The position numbers and the translations under genes were made by a program. A stretch of 64,000 nucleotides of DNA from contig DASZTW010000020.1 in NCBI GenBank assembly GCA_035547835.1, forward strand, positions 62,001 to 126,000. The letters run 5' to 3'. The notes beneath the pieces were generated by a model. That model was not told where the DNA came from, did no database searches, and worked only from the letters and a program-made list of their open reading frames with translations. The stretch is from Acidimicrobiales bacterium (GTDB taxonomy: Bacteria; Actinomycetota; Acidimicrobiia; Acidimicrobiales; Iamiaceae). Numbering within the stretch: position 1 is the stretch's first letter; every line of letters starts with the position of its first letter. Shown here in pieces: positions 43,577 through 53,460 of this stretch.

Positions 43577-46264
43577 CTACGAGCGACGGGAGCGGCTCCG
43601 GCCAGCGTCACCCGAGGCGTCGGGCACCACGACCGAGAACGTCGAACCGGCACCCGGCGCCGACGAGCACTCCACCCACCCGCCGTGCGCACGCACAATC
43701 CGATCGACGAGCGCCAGGCCGAGGCCCAAGCCCGAAAAGGACCGGGTGGCCGACCCGTCGCCCTGGAAGAACTCGGTGGTGAGCTCCTCCATCCGATCCG
43801 GGCTGATGCCGATGCCCTGGTCGGCGACCGAGATCCGCACGAAGTGCGACGCGGCGTCCGGCGCCGCCCAGGCCGAGGTGTCGGTTCCCGTGGCGACGCC
43901 GTTCGAGCTCAGGCGGATGCCATCGCCGTGGTCATCGGGATCGACTTTGCGGGTGGTCACCACGATCGCGCCGCCATCGGGTGAGTACTTCACCGCGTTG
44001 TCGAGCAGCTCGTCGAGGACTTGGCCCATGGCCACCGGGTCGACCATCAACGGCGGCGTGGCTCGGGCGACACGTCGCGTGAGGCGGTGGGTGGTGGCCC
44101 GCGAGCGCCACCGCGTCACGGCGCCGCCGACCAGGTCGGCGGCCCGCACCGGCTCGGGCGCCAGGTCGAGTCGACCAGCGGCCGCGGTTGCGAACGCCAC
44201 CAGCTGACCGATCACCCGCTCGAGCTGCGCGACGCCACCGGTGATCTCCGTGGCGAACTTGGTGGTCTGCTCCTGTTGCAGGTCGCGGGTGGCGAGAATG
44301 TGCGCGTAGCCCTTGATCGGCGTCAACGGCGTGCGCAGCTCGTGACTGATGTTCGACAAGAACTCCGTCTTGAGCTGCTCGATCTCGCGCTCCCGGCGGA
44401 GGTCGCGCAGCACCACCACCGAGCCGACCGACCCGCCGTCGACGTCGTCGAGGTGACCGACGGACACCGCGACGGGCACGTCGACACCGGTGGACGTGCG
44501 AACGATGCTCTCCCCGATCCGCACCCGCTCCCCATCGTCGAGCACCGGCCGGATCCCCTCGATCACCGGTACCACCACGTCGAGCGGACGGCCGATCGCG
44601 TCGTCGCGCGCCCAACCGAGCAAGTGAGTCGCGGCCGGGTTGCATTCGGTGACGATGCCGTCGCGGTCGACGGCGAGCAACGCCTCGCCCATCCCGGACA
44701 CCACCGCTTCGAGCCGCGCACGGAGGCGCGCTTCATCGTCGGCCGAGCGCCGCAGATCGCCGGTCATCTTCTCGAGCGACCCGGCCATCGAGTCGAACGC
44801 CTCTGCCAGGACGCCGAGCTCGTCGGGGCTGGTGAACCCGCTCCGGGCGCCGAGCTCGCCGGCGCGAAGGCGGGTCGTGGCGGCGGTCAAGCGACGCAGG
44901 CCACCGCCGATCCGCTCACCGGCGAACACCGCCAAGACGAGCGCCACCAGCGCGGCGCCCATGGCCACCAGGAACAGCGAGCGGAACAAGTCGCGCCGGG
45001 TCTGGTCGATCGCGGACGTCGGTGCGGACAGCACCAGCGCGGCGCGCGGCGACCCATCGGTCCCGAAGATCGGCTGCGTGACGACGAACCGGCCGTCGGC
45101 AGTCCGGGACACCCCTGCGCCGCGCTCCAACGCGGCGCGGGCCACCGACACCATCACCGCAGTCGGCGGCTGCTGCCCCGCGCGGGCGAGGACTCGAGTG
45201 TGATCTGCCAGCGCCAGCGACAAGTCCTCGCCGGCGATCTCCGCCCGCACTTTCAAGAACACGTCGTCGAGTGGGTGGGCGATGACGATGGCGCCTGCTG
45301 GCTGCTGGGGCGTGCCCGGGAGGTAGATCGGATACGCGGCCAGCGCGTACAGGTCGTGCGACACGACGGTGACCGACTGGCGGGCACCCGCGTTGGCGCC
45401 GACGGCCTCGGTGACGACGTCGCTTCCCGCCAGCGCGAGCAAGGTCGAGGTGTCCAACTTCGGTCCGACGGCGACCTCGAGCCGGCTCGAGCTCACGAAC
45501 AACATGGGGTCGTGACTGTCGATCGCGCTGCGCAGCGTCGTGAGGTCGGCCTGGATCACCGCTCGGGCCTCGGCAGTGCCCGAGCCGTCGATCCACGTGC
45601 GCAGCTGCGTCGAGGCGCCGGGGTCGCCCGCCAGGGAGCCGGCGACGATCTTGGCGAACGTGAGCTGGTCAGCCGACGACTGCCGGGCGTTGGCGGCTTC
45701 GGCGGACGCTCGGCTCTCGTAGCGGGCGAACGCGCTGTCGACGACGTTGCGGTTGATCACGATCGACAGCGACACCGACACCGCCAACACGACGGCGAGG
45801 AGCAGACCTCCGGCGATCGTGCCGATGCGAGCAGGGATCGAGTGGCGCCCGGCCTGGATCAGCGCGATGCCGAGCAGCGCGCCCGCGACGAGCCGGCACA
45901 CGTCGCCGGCCCGGCCCGCGCCGGTGAGCCCGAGCCCCAGCCCGCAGGCCAGCCACAGCACCACGCCGCCGAGCAGCGCCCGCGCCGGCCAATCGACGGT
46001 CCACACCACGGTGGCCAACGCCAACATGACCAGGCCCGCGATCCGCAGCCCCACCAGGGCGGGCTGGTTGAAACCTGTGACGAGGAACGAGCCGTAGAGG
46101 AAGGCTGCGGCACCTTCCGCGAACAGGCCGGTGCCGAGCAGGACACGATCGGATGCAACCCGTGCGATGGCGTTGGGCCGCAAGCAGAGGATCAAGCCCG
46201 CGAACGAGGTGAGGAAGACCGCGAACTCGGCGGCGAAGCGCAGCTGGGAGACCGAGTCCACCAC
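43577..46264 (-). CDS. Large membrane sensor histidine kinase (HAMP-PAS-HisKA)
   Basis: An 895-aa kinase. The first 170 residues hold about six membrane segments, then an extracytoplasmic dCache-like sensor region to about 420, a further membrane segment (SLFLVAMGAALVALVLAVFA), HAMP, a PAS domain (GIVTECNPAATHLLGWARD) and the HisKA box FLSNISHELRTPLTPIKGY with the phospho-acceptor His near residue 641. The ATPase domain ends the protein (DQGIGISPDRMEE and GLGLGLALVDRIVRAHGG). No response regulator is next to it. GTG 46264 starts 3 bases after the protease stop, so the two are one operon. Confidence 0.88.
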   Translation of the reverse strand: MVDSVSQLRFAAEFAVFLTSFAGLILCLRPNAIARVASDRVLLGTGLFAEGAAAFLYGSFLVTGFNQPALVGLRIAGLVMLALATVVWTVDWPARALLGGVVLWLACGLGLGLTGAGRAGDVCRLVAGALLGIALIQAGRHSIPARIGTIAGGLLLAVVLAVSVSLSIVINRNVVDSAFARYESRASAEAANARQSSADQLTFAKIVAGSLAGDPGASTQLRTWIDGSGTAEARAVIQADLTTLRSAIDSHDPMLFVSSSRLEVAVGPKLDTSTLLALAGSDVVTEAVGANAGARQSVTVVSHDLYALAAYPIYLPGTPQQPAGAIVIAHPLDDVFLKVRAEIAGEDLSLALADHTRVLARAGQQPPTAVMVSVARAALERGAGVSRTADGRFVVTQPIFGTDGSPRAALVLSAPTSAIDQTRRDLFRSLFLVAMGAALVALVLAVFAGERIGGGLRRLTAATTRLRAGELGARSGFTSPDELGVLAEAFDSMAGSLEKMTGDLRRSADDEARLRARLEAVVSGMGEALLAVDRDGIVTECNPAATHLLGWARDDAIGRPLDVVVPVIEGIRPVLDDGERVRIGESIVRTSTGVDVPVAVSVGHLDDVDGGSVGSVVVLRDLRREREIEQLKTEFLSNISHELRTPLTPIKGYAHILATRDLQQEQTTKFATEITGGVAQLERVIGQLVAFATAAAGRLDLAPEPVRAADLVGGAVTRWRSRATTHRLTRRVARATPPLMVDPVAMGQVLDELLDNAVKYSPDGGAIVVTTRKVDPDDHGDGIRLSSNGVATGTDTSAWAAPDAASHFVRISVADQGIGISPDRMEELTTEFFQGDGSATRSFSGLGLGLALVDRIVRAHGGWVECSSAPGAGSTFSVVVPDASGDAGRSRSRRS

Positions 46265-46267
46265 CGC

Positions 46268-47434
46268 TCAGCCCCCGAGTTGCTCGATGATCTTCAGCGC
46301 CTGGTCGAGCGTGTCGACCTTCACGACCCGCATCGACCCAGCCTCGGCTCTGGCCTGCGCGTACTCCGCGCTCGGCACCAAGAAGATGTCGGCCCCCGAG
46401 CGCCGGACGGCGATCGTCTTTTGCGGCACCCCACCCACCGGCCCCACCCTTCCCTCGAGGTCGATGGTACCCGTCGCCGCGACCTTGTGGCCGTGCAGGA
46501 TCCCGGCGGGCGACAGCCGGTCGATCAACGTCAGGGTGAACGCCAGGCCGGCCGAAGGGCCGCCGACCGGCCCGGTGTCGATGTCCACCGGGAACGGCAA
46601 CGTGAACGCCGCATCGGTGACGGGGGTGATGCCGAGGAACGCTCGGTTGGGTTGAGCTGGCTGGCCGCCATCGGCGGGGAACGACGCCAGCTTCACGGTG
46701 ACGTCCTGCGCAGTGCCGAGCGGCACCGCGACCGCGGTGCTCTGGCGGAACCGCCGCACGGCGAGGTGCACGGTGTCGCCAGGATGGTGGGCGGCGAGCA
46801 ACAATCGCAGGGCGTCGGAGGTCGTGACGGTTCTGCCGTCGATGCCGACGATCGTGTCGCCGATGCCGATGTGGCCGTCGGCGGGCGAGCCGTGGACGAT
46901 GTCGGTGACCAACGCGCCGCGGTCGGTCTCACCCACGTGCAATCCGAGATGGCGCATGGCCAACACGACCGCTGCCTGCTTCGAGACGCGCATCTCGAGG
47001 ACACCGGTGCGGAAGTCCTCCTCTGGGGTGTGCGTGCCGACCACGTCGTTGCTGGGGAAGACCGCTTGGTCGCCGCGCAGCCAGCCGTACACGGCTTCGG
47101 CACCGCTCACCCGATCGCGCACGTTGACGGTGACGAACAGCAGCGCGCCTCGGTGGTGGTAGCTCGGGTGGCCGGTGATCTTGACCAGCGGCTCGCCGGC
47201 CGTCGCCGAGCCAGGCGCGAGGACCGTGTACGGGAAGCGTTCGAACCCGACCACGAAGCCCGTCGCGACCACCACCAGCATCAGCGGCCACACGACCCAC
47301 CAGACCCTGGACCACCGCCGACGAGGCCGTCCCGGATGTGGCGCGGCGGGTCGTGCGACCGCGGCTGGGCCGAAGTCGCGGGCTGCCTCGGGAGATGCCC
47401 CGGGCTCGTCAGAGGGCGTGGGTTCAGTGATCAC
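46268..47434 (-). CDS. PDZ and Lon-type serine protease (YlbL family)
   Basis: A 388-aa membrane protein: short cytoplasmic N-terminus, one membrane helix (WWVVWPLMLVVVATGFVVGF), a PDZ domain (GSPADGHIGIGDTIVGIDGR) and a C-terminal Lon-type S16 protease domain. The catalytic Ser is in GGPSAGLAF and the Lys in GGVPQKTIAVRRSGAD, a Ser-Lys dyad. YlbL-like proteins cut envelope or division proteins. It is followed by the histidine kinase gene. Confidence 0.92.
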   Translation of the reverse strand: MITEPTPSDEPGASPEAARDFGPAAVARPAAPHPGRPRRRWSRVWWVVWPLMLVVVATGFVVGFERFPYTVLAPGSATAGEPLVKITGHPSYHHRGALLFVTVNVRDRVSGAEAVYGWLRGDQAVFPSNDVVGTHTPEEDFRTGVLEMRVSKQAAVVLAMRHLGLHVGETDRGALVTDIVHGSPADGHIGIGDTIVGIDGRTVTTSDALRLLLAAHHPGDTVHLAVRRFRQSTAVAVPLGTAQDVTVKLASFPADGGQPAQPNRAFLGITPVTDAAFTLPFPVDIDTGPVGGPSAGLAFTLTLIDRLSPAGILHGHKVAATGTIDLEGRVGPVGGVPQKTIAVRRSGADIFLVPSAEYAQARAEAGSMRVVKVDTLDQALKIIEQLGG

Positions 47435-48194
47435 GACGGCGCGCCCTCCGGAGCGTTCCGGTGAGCCGCATCAGCCTGCCACGCGAGCCGCACTCGGGCA
47501 GGTCTCCCACGCGGGCGAGGGACCGCGGGCGCGGCGCAACTACCGTGCGGGCATCGGTCCACGCGAGCGCTTCCCGGTTCCCGATCTCCACGCTGACGAC
47601 GCCACGCGCGCCCGCCGCCGGGCAGCCTCCGAAGCGGGCCACCGCGGCGACGCCGCGACCGCGCGCCCGTTCCTCGCCGACTCGGACCCGCGTGTCCGCA
47701 GCGCGGCCGTGGGTGCCCTGGCCCGGATCGGCGCCCTGGAGCCAGCGGAGCTGGCCGCCGCCTTGCACGACCCTGCGCCCGTGGTACGGCGGCGGGCCCT
47801 CCATGCGGCCGCCGCGACCGCGGCGGGCCCGCCTCCAGAGTGGTCGCTCCTGGCATTGCTCGACGATGGCGACCCGTCGGTCGTCGAGACGGCCGCTTGG
47901 GCTTGCGGCGAGTGCCAGCCCCCCGAGGCGGGGACGGTCGAACGCCTCGCAGAGCTGGCGACGACCCACGACAACGCGCTGGTCCGAGAGGCCGCCGTGG
48001 CCGCGCTCGGCGCGATCGGCGACGAAGCCGGCCTGCCGGCGATCCTCGTCGCGTGCCGCGACAAGCCGGCCGTGCGAAGGCGAGCCGTCCTCGCCTTGGC
48101 CCCCTTCGATGGGCCCGAGGTGCGGGCCGCGCTGCGCGCGGCCCGCGACGACCGCGACTGGCAGGTGCGCCAGGCCGCGGAAGACCTCGAGTGA
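47427..48194 (+). CDS. HEAT-repeat protein
   Basis: From about 47590 the frame encodes five or six short alpha-alpha repeats of the PBS lyase HEAT type: DPRVRSAAVGALARIG, DPSVVETAAWACGEC, NALVREAAVAALGAIGD, KPAVRRRAVLALAPFDG and DRDWQVRQAAEDLE at the end. Such folds bind proteins. GTG 47427 overlaps the start of the divergent protease gene; the true start is unclear and may lie further in. It converges with livK, with a 3-base gap. Confidence 0.7.
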   Translation: MITTARPPERSGEPHQPATRAALGQVSHAGEGPRARRNYRAGIGPRERFPVPDLHADDATRARRRAASEAGHRGDAATARPFLADSDPRVRSAAVGALARIGALEPAELAAALHDPAPVVRRRALHAAAATAAGPPPEWSLLALLDDGDPSVVETAAWACGECQPPEAGTVERLAELATTHDNALVREAAVAALGAIGDEAGLPAILVACRDKPAVRRRAVLALAPFDGPEVRAALRAARDDRDWQVRQAAEDLE

Positions 48195-48197
48195 CGA

Positions 48198-49484
48198 CTA
48201 CTTGAGCGGGACCTCTTTCCCGATCGTGCTCGTGTAGTTGATGGCGTCGGGCCCGAGCGGCGTCAGACCACCGTTCGTGTTGAGCGTCGAGGCGGTCGGC
48301 TTGAAGAACGACGTCTCGCGCTGGGGCACGCGGTCGGCCGGCAAGCCGTACGCCTCCGACGACACGAGTCCGCCGAAGTCGAGCTTGCCGATGTCGGCCA
48401 TGGCCTTCATGATCCCGTCGCGCGACAGGTCACCCAACTCGACTGCCTTGGCCAGCAGCTGCGTGACGGCGTGCGCCTCCATGTAGCCGTACACGAAGTA
48501 GATGTCGGGCTTCTGCGACGGCGAGTACTTCTGGAGCGCGGCGCGCAGCTCTTTCATGCCGGCGACGTTGCTGTCCCATGCCACGCCCTCGCTGGCGAGG
48601 ATGAAGTGCTGCTCCATGTAGTCCTTGAGCCCGGTCTGCAACAGCACCGAGACCCACGTGGGCGACTGACCGAACCACTGCGGTGCGTAGTTCGTCTGGG
48701 CCGCACGCCCGAGGATGGTCGGGAGGTCCGAGGGCAGCGAGGTGATCCACACCATCTCACAGCCCTTGCTCTTCAGCCCGTCGACCTGCGCGGTGAGGTC
48801 GGTGGCACCGGCGGTGAAGGTCTCGCTGTCGGTCAGCTTCGTGCCGAGCTTGTCGACCGCGAACTTGGCGCCTTGCAGGCCGGCCTGACCGTAGGGGTCG
48901 TCCGACGTGATCGTGCAGAGCTTCTTGCCCTTGCCGTCCATCTTGTTGACGTAGTAGTCGAACCCGTTCGCCGTCTGCACCTGGTACGGCGCCAGGATCG
49001 GCAGCAGGTTCTTCTCCTCGTACCACGGCGCGTCGAGCGTGGCGACGCCGGCCACGATGTTGTCCTTCTTCAGCTGCGGCAGCACGGCCTGCGTGGGTGG
49101 CGTGCCGAGGATCTGCATGTACATGACGACGTCGTTCTTGGTGGCGTTGTACTGCGTGACCGTGTCCTGCGTCGTGTACTTGCTGTCCTTCACCACGGCT
49201 TCGACCTTGTACTTGCCGTCGATGCCGCCGCTGGCGTTGAGCTGCTCGAGGAACACCTGGTTGCCGTTGGTGAGCGGGTTGCCGATCACCGCAGCCGCGC
49301 CGGTGAGCGGCGTCAGCACGCCGACTTTGATCGTGGTGCCGTCGAACCCGGCGGTGACCGCAGGCGCGCCCTTCTTGCCGCCACCACTCGACTTGTCCTT
49401 GCTGGAGCGACCACCGCACGCACCGGCCACGACTGCCAGGGTGAGCGCCGCAGCCAGCAGGCGAACGGTCTTGTGTCGGAACAT
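48198..49484 (-). CDS. Branched-chain amino acid-type ABC transporter substrate-binding lipoprotein
   Basis: A 428-aa periplasmic-binding protein of the Leu/Ile/Val type (LivK/Peripla_BP_6). The signal peptide is MFRHKTVRLLAAALTLAVVA with lipobox VAGAC at Cys23, then a Ser/Lys/Gly-rich spacer. The fold begins TIKVGVLTPLTGAAAVIGNP. Because it travels with an acyl-CoA synthetase, the cargo may be a carboxylic or fatty acid rather than an amino acid. It is the last gene of the operon. Confidence 0.9.
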   Translation of the reverse strand: MFRHKTVRLLAAALTLAVVAGACGGRSSKDKSSGGGKKGAPAVTAGFDGTTIKVGVLTPLTGAAAVIGNPLTNGNQVFLEQLNASGGIDGKYKVEAVVKDSKYTTQDTVTQYNATKNDVVMYMQILGTPPTQAVLPQLKKDNIVAGVATLDAPWYEEKNLLPILAPYQVQTANGFDYYVNKMDGKGKKLCTITSDDPYGQAGLQGAKFAVDKLGTKLTDSETFTAGATDLTAQVDGLKSKGCEMVWITSLPSDLPTILGRAAQTNYAPQWFGQSPTWVSVLLQTGLKDYMEQHFILASEGVAWDSNVAGMKELRAALQKYSPSQKPDIYFVYGYMEAHAVTQLLAKAVELGDLSRDGIMKAMADIGKLDFGGLVSSEAYGLPADRVPQRETSFFKPTASTLNTNGGLTPLGPDAINYTSTIGKEVPLK

Positions 49485-49535
49485 TTGTCCTCCTCGTGTC
49501 GGTGTTGCAGGTTTCCTTCGTGGTGCTGGACCTGG

Positions 49536-50684
49536 TCAGTACGAGAACGGCCAGGCCTGGAAATAGCCCTTGATCCGGCGCCAGACCGCAGCCAGCCCGT
49601 ACGGCTCGAGCAGCAAGAAGGCCACGATCATCACGCCGAAGATGAAGTTGTTGAACGACGCGACGCTCATGATCCCGTCGGGGCCGAGGAACGGGAGGCT
49701 GCCCGTGTAGCGGTTGATGAGCTGCGGCAGGCCCTGCACGATCAGCGCGCCGACGATGCAGCCCCACACGCTGCCGAGCCCGCCGACGATGATGATCGCC
49801 ACGAACGTGATCGACATGACCAGCCCCGGCAGCTGCGACACCTGGGTGGGCTCCAGGTTCTGCTGGATCACCGAGTAGTAGAGCGCGCCGCCGACCGACG
49901 CGAACGCGCTCGACACGGCGAAAACGCCGATCTTCGTTCGCATCTGGCTGACGCCGATGACCTCGGCCGCGAGGTCGCGGTCGCGCACGGCTTGCATGGC
50001 CCGGCCGGCGCGACTGCGCACCAGGTTGCGGGCGAGCAGCGCGGCCAGCGCCACGAACCCCCACACCAACCAGAAGTAGCCCTGCTGATCGGAGTAGGCG
50101 CCGTTGTGCAACTTGGTGAAGTCGAATGGGCCGATGGCCAGGCTCGGTGCGTAGTTCACGCCGCTGCCACCGCCGGTGAGGTCGGTGGCGTTCTTGAAGA
50201 GGTAGAAGCCGAGGAACAGCAGCGCGAGCGTGACGATGGCGAGGTAGTTGCCCCGCAACCGCAGCGCGAACGGACCGATCAGCGCGCCGAGGATCGCGCC
50301 GACGATGGCGGCGCCGAGCAACGAGATCAGCAACGGTTGCTGGGTGACCCACCGGAGATGGCCCTGGGAGGCCACGCCGCTGGAGAAGTGCGCCACTGTG
50401 TAACCGCCAGCCGCCACGAAGAAGGCCTGGCCGATCGACACCTGCCCGGTGAAGCCGGTGAGCAGGTTCAAGCCGATGGCGCCCACTGCGTAGCAGCCGC
50501 ACACCGTCAAGATGTTGAGCCAGTCGTCGGTGAGGCGCAGCGGCGTCACCACATAGATCACGGCTACCAGCACCAAACCGAGACGCGCCCAGTGGCCAGG
50601 AAAGGCCCGCAACGACTGGCCGTACGTGCGCGGCAGGGCCCGGTTCGCACGACCGCCGCGGGCACGCGAGAGCACCGCGATCAC
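49536..50684 (-). CDS. livM: Branched-chain amino acid-type ABC transporter permease (LivM)
   Basis: A 382-aa membrane permease with about nine to ten helices. Family segments are LLTGFTGQVSIGQAFFVAAG, GPFALRLRGNYLAIVTLALL and GGLGSVWGCIVGALIV, the last near the EAA-like contact region. It pairs with LivH to form the pore. GTG 50684 overlaps the livH stop as GTGA. Confidence 0.93.
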   Translation of the reverse strand: MIAVLSRARGGRANRALPRTYGQSLRAFPGHWARLGLVLVAVIYVVTPLRLTDDWLNILTVCGCYAVGAIGLNLLTGFTGQVSIGQAFFVAAGGYTVAHFSSGVASQGHLRWVTQQPLLISLLGAAIVGAILGALIGPFALRLRGNYLAIVTLALLFLGFYLFKNATDLTGGGSGVNYAPSLAIGPFDFTKLHNGAYSDQQGYFWLVWGFVALAALLARNLVRSRAGRAMQAVRDRDLAAEVIGVSQMRTKIGVFAVSSAFASVGGALYYSVIQQNLEPTQVSQLPGLVMSITFVAIIIVGGLGSVWGCIVGALIVQGLPQLINRYTGSLPFLGPDGIMSVASFNNFIFGVMIVAFLLLEPYGLAAVWRRIKGYFQAWPFSY

Positions 50685-51562
50685 ACCCGCCGCACCTCCT
50701 CGGTGCCGAACAGGCCGCTCGGTCGCACCAGCAGCACCGCGATCATCACCAAGTACGGGAAGACATCGGGGAAGCCCTGGCCCCACTTCATGTAGTGCGA
50801 CGCGAACTGCTGGCTCCACCCGATGATCAACCCGCCGACCACCGCGCCCACCGGTGAGTCGAGACCGCCCAACACGATGGCCGGGAAGGCGAGCAACGCC
50901 ACGAACTGCAAGGTGGGATCGAGCCCGGCCGGTGGCGCGGCGTACAGCACCCCGCCGATCGCGGCCACCGCGCCGCTGATCGCCCAAGCCACGCCGTACA
51001 CGCGGCGAGCCGAGATCCCCTGGGCCAAGGCCGCTTCGGGGTCGACCGCCGTGGCCCGCATGGCGAGGCCGAGCGACGAATAGCGGAAGAACGCGAAGAA
51101 CAAGAGCATCACGACCACGGCGGTGATGATCGTGAACAGCCGCAGCTGGCTGAGCGTCGCGCCGCCGACCGTCACGACCTTGTTGCCCCATGGCGCCTGG
51201 AGGTCTTGTCTGTCGACCCCCCAGATCGTGGCCACGATCTCTTGGATCACGAACAGCAGGCCGATCGTGACCATGAGCTGCGCGAACACGGGCTGGCCGA
51301 CCATGAACCGGAGGATCGTGGCTTCCACGAGCCAGCCGACGAGCGCGCCGCCGACGATGCAGATCACCACCGCCAACCAGAACGGCAGGCCCCACGTGAC
51401 CCGGGCGTTGAAAGCCAGGTACGCGCCCACCAGCATGAACCCGCCCTGCGCGAAGTTGATGACGCCGGTGGCCTTGTAGATGATCACGAACCCGAGGGCC
51501 ACGAGGGCGTACACCGCACCAACCGCGGCGCCGTTGAGCACGATGTCGAGGAAGACCTTCAC
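50681..51562 (-). CDS. livH: Branched-chain amino acid-type ABC transporter permease (LivH)
   Basis: A 293-aa membrane permease. Characteristic parts are LNGAAVGAVYALVALGFVII, ATGVINFAQGGFMLVGAYLA and VLGGLDSPVGAVVGGLIIG. It partners LivM. GTG 51562 overlaps the acyl-CoA synthetase stop, and its own stop overlaps livM, both as GTGA, so all are translated together. Confidence 0.94.
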   Translation of the reverse strand: MKVFLDIVLNGAAVGAVYALVALGFVIIYKATGVINFAQGGFMLVGAYLAFNARVTWGLPFWLAVVICIVGGALVGWLVEATILRFMVGQPVFAQLMVTIGLLFVIQEIVATIWGVDRQDLQAPWGNKVVTVGGATLSQLRLFTIITAVVVMLLFFAFFRYSSLGLAMRATAVDPEAALAQGISARRVYGVAWAISGAVAAIGGVLYAAPPAGLDPTLQFVALLAFPAIVLGGLDSPVGAVVGGLIIGWSQQFASHYMKWGQGFPDVFPYLVMIAVLLVRPSGLFGTEEVRRV

Positions 51563-53460
51563 GATCCCTCCTCCCCGCTCGCCACCGCCGACGCGACCGC
51601 AGCGGCATCGCCGGCTTCGCCCGACCCGTCGTGCTCGCGCTCGTACAGGGCCTCGATGAGGGCGCCGAACTCGGCCTCGATCGCCCGCCGTTTCACCTTC
51701 TGCGTGGCGGTGACCTCGCCATCCTCGTGGTCGAGCTCCTTGGGCAGCAGCGCGAACTGCTTCACGGTCTCGACTTGCGCCAGGTCGGCGTTGACGGCCG
51801 CGACCCACTCGTCGACCAACTCGCGCACCTCGGGCAGCGACGCCATGTCCGCGTATGTGGTGTGCGGGATCTGACGTCGCGACAGCCAGTCGCCGACCGT
51901 GTCCTCCTCGACCCCGATCAGCGCCACGAGATAGGGCCGGCGGTCGCCGATCACCACCGCTTCGCGGACGTACGGGCTCACCTTCAACCGGTTCTCGATC
52001 TCCGACGGCGACAAGTTCTTGCCGCCCGCGGTGATGATGATGTCCTTCTTGCGGTCGGTGATCGTGAGGCTGCCGTCGTCGGCCAGCGTGCCGATGTCGC
52101 CGGTGTGCAGCCAACCGTCGGCGTCGATCGTCTCGTCGGTGGCCTTCTCGTCGCGGAAGTAGCCGAGGAAGACACCCGGCCCGCGGGTGAGGATCTCGCC
52201 GTCGTCAGCGATCTTCACCTCCATGCCGGGGACCGCCTGACCGACCGCGCCGAGCCGCACGTGGTCGCGGCGGGTGACGGTGGCCTGCGCGGTGTTCTCG
52301 GTCTGCCCGTAGCCCTCGACGACCGGCACGCCGATCGCCCAGAACCACTCGAGCACTTGCGGGGCGACCGGCGCGGCACCTGACAGCGCCACCTTGCAGC
52401 GGCGCAGGCCGAGCTTGTCGCGCAGCGGCCGGTACAGCAGCGCCCACCACCAGCCGTAGCGGACCTTGTCGAGGATCCCGAAGCGACCGTTCATGCGCCG
52501 GGTGGCGACGCGCTCGCCGCTGGCCCGTGCCCGGCGGTAGACGGTGCGCTTCAGCCAGGACGCGTCGGCCATGCGGATCTCGACGGTGGCGAGCAGCTTC
52601 TCCCACACTCGTGGCACGCCCAGGAAGAACGTGGGCTGCACCGCCGGCAGGTCGATCGGCAGCTCCTCGATCCCACCGCCGAAGTTCACGACGTACCCAA
52701 CCGCTAGGTGGTCGATCAGCGAGAACAGCCGCTCCGCCACGTGGCACAGCGGCAAGTAGGACAGCACTTCGTCGCGCGGGCCCACCTCGAACACGCTGGT
52801 GGCGGCGTCACCGGCGGCTTCCAAGTTGGCGTGCGACAACATGGCACCTTTGGGCGGACCGGTGGTGCCCGACGTGTAGACGATGATCGCCGGCGCCGAC
52901 GGGTCGAGGCGTCCAACCGAGTCCCGGTACGTCGCACGCCCGGCGTCGCGGTCGGCGTCCCCTGCGGCTTCCAGGTCGGCGAACGTGTGGACCATCGGGT
53001 CGTCGAGCACGCGGACGCCCCGCGGGTCGATCACCACGATCGCTTCGAGAGCCGGGCAGCTGCCGCGCACCTCCCACGCCTTGTCGAACTGCTCCTCGTC
53101 CTCAGCGATCAGCACGCGCGCGCCCGAATGCGACAGCAGGTACTGCACCTCCGACGCGGGCGACGTGGGGTAGATCCCCACCGTCACCGCACCGAGCCCC
53201 TGCGCCGCCAAGTCGGCCACCACCCACTCGGGACGGTTGAGCGAGTGGATCGCCACGCGGTCGCCGGAGCCGACGCCCAGTTCGGCCAGCCCGGTGGCGA
53301 CGTCGCTCACCCGCTCGGCGTAGCGCGCCCACGTGGTCTCACCCCACAGCCCGCGGTCCTTGTAGCGAAATGCCACCCGCTTCGGAGAGGAGCCGGCGAG
53401 GCAGAGCAACCGGGCCGGCAGCGTGTGCGCGGCTGCGACGGGGGCGGTCGCCGAGCTCAC
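51559..53460 (-). CDS. Long-chain acyl-CoA synthetase (AMP-binding)
   Basis: A 633-aa adenylate-forming enzyme. The phosphate loop is YTSGTTGPPKGAMLSH, further motifs are EGYGQTENTAQAT and the C-terminal hinge TGDIGTLADDGSLTITDRKK with GGKNLSPSEIE. It joins CoA to a long-chain or other carboxylic acid at the expense of ATP. It lies between livG and livH with 4-base overlaps on both sides. This links acid uptake with activation. Confidence 0.92.
   Translation of the reverse strand: MSSATAPVAAAHTLPARLLCLAGSSPKRVAFRYKDRGLWGETTWARYAERVSDVATGLAELGVGSGDRVAIHSLNRPEWVVADLAAQGLGAVTVGIYPTSPASEVQYLLSHSGARVLIAEDEEQFDKAWEVRGSCPALEAIVVIDPRGVRVLDDPMVHTFADLEAAGDADRDAGRATYRDSVGRLDPSAPAIIVYTSGTTGPPKGAMLSHANLEAAGDAATSVFEVGPRDEVLSYLPLCHVAERLFSLIDHLAVGYVVNFGGGIEELPIDLPAVQPTFFLGVPRVWEKLLATVEIRMADASWLKRTVYRRARASGERVATRRMNGRFGILDKVRYGWWWALLYRPLRDKLGLRRCKVALSGAAPVAPQVLEWFWAIGVPVVEGYGQTENTAQATVTRRDHVRLGAVGQAVPGMEVKIADDGEILTRGPGVFLGYFRDEKATDETIDADGWLHTGDIGTLADDGSLTITDRKKDIIITAGGKNLSPSEIENRLKVSPYVREAVVIGDRRPYLVALIGVEEDTVGDWLSRRQIPHTTYADMASLPEVRELVDEWVAAVNADLAQVETVKQFALLPKELDHEDGEVTATQKVKRRAIEAEFGALIEALYEREHDGSGEAGDAAAVASAVASGEEGS

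Noticed and set aside
44021-47464. 1,147-aa plus-strand ORF opposite the kinase and protease
   Set aside because: Arg/Gly/Asp-rich antisense frame; the minus strand carries two complete recognised genes.
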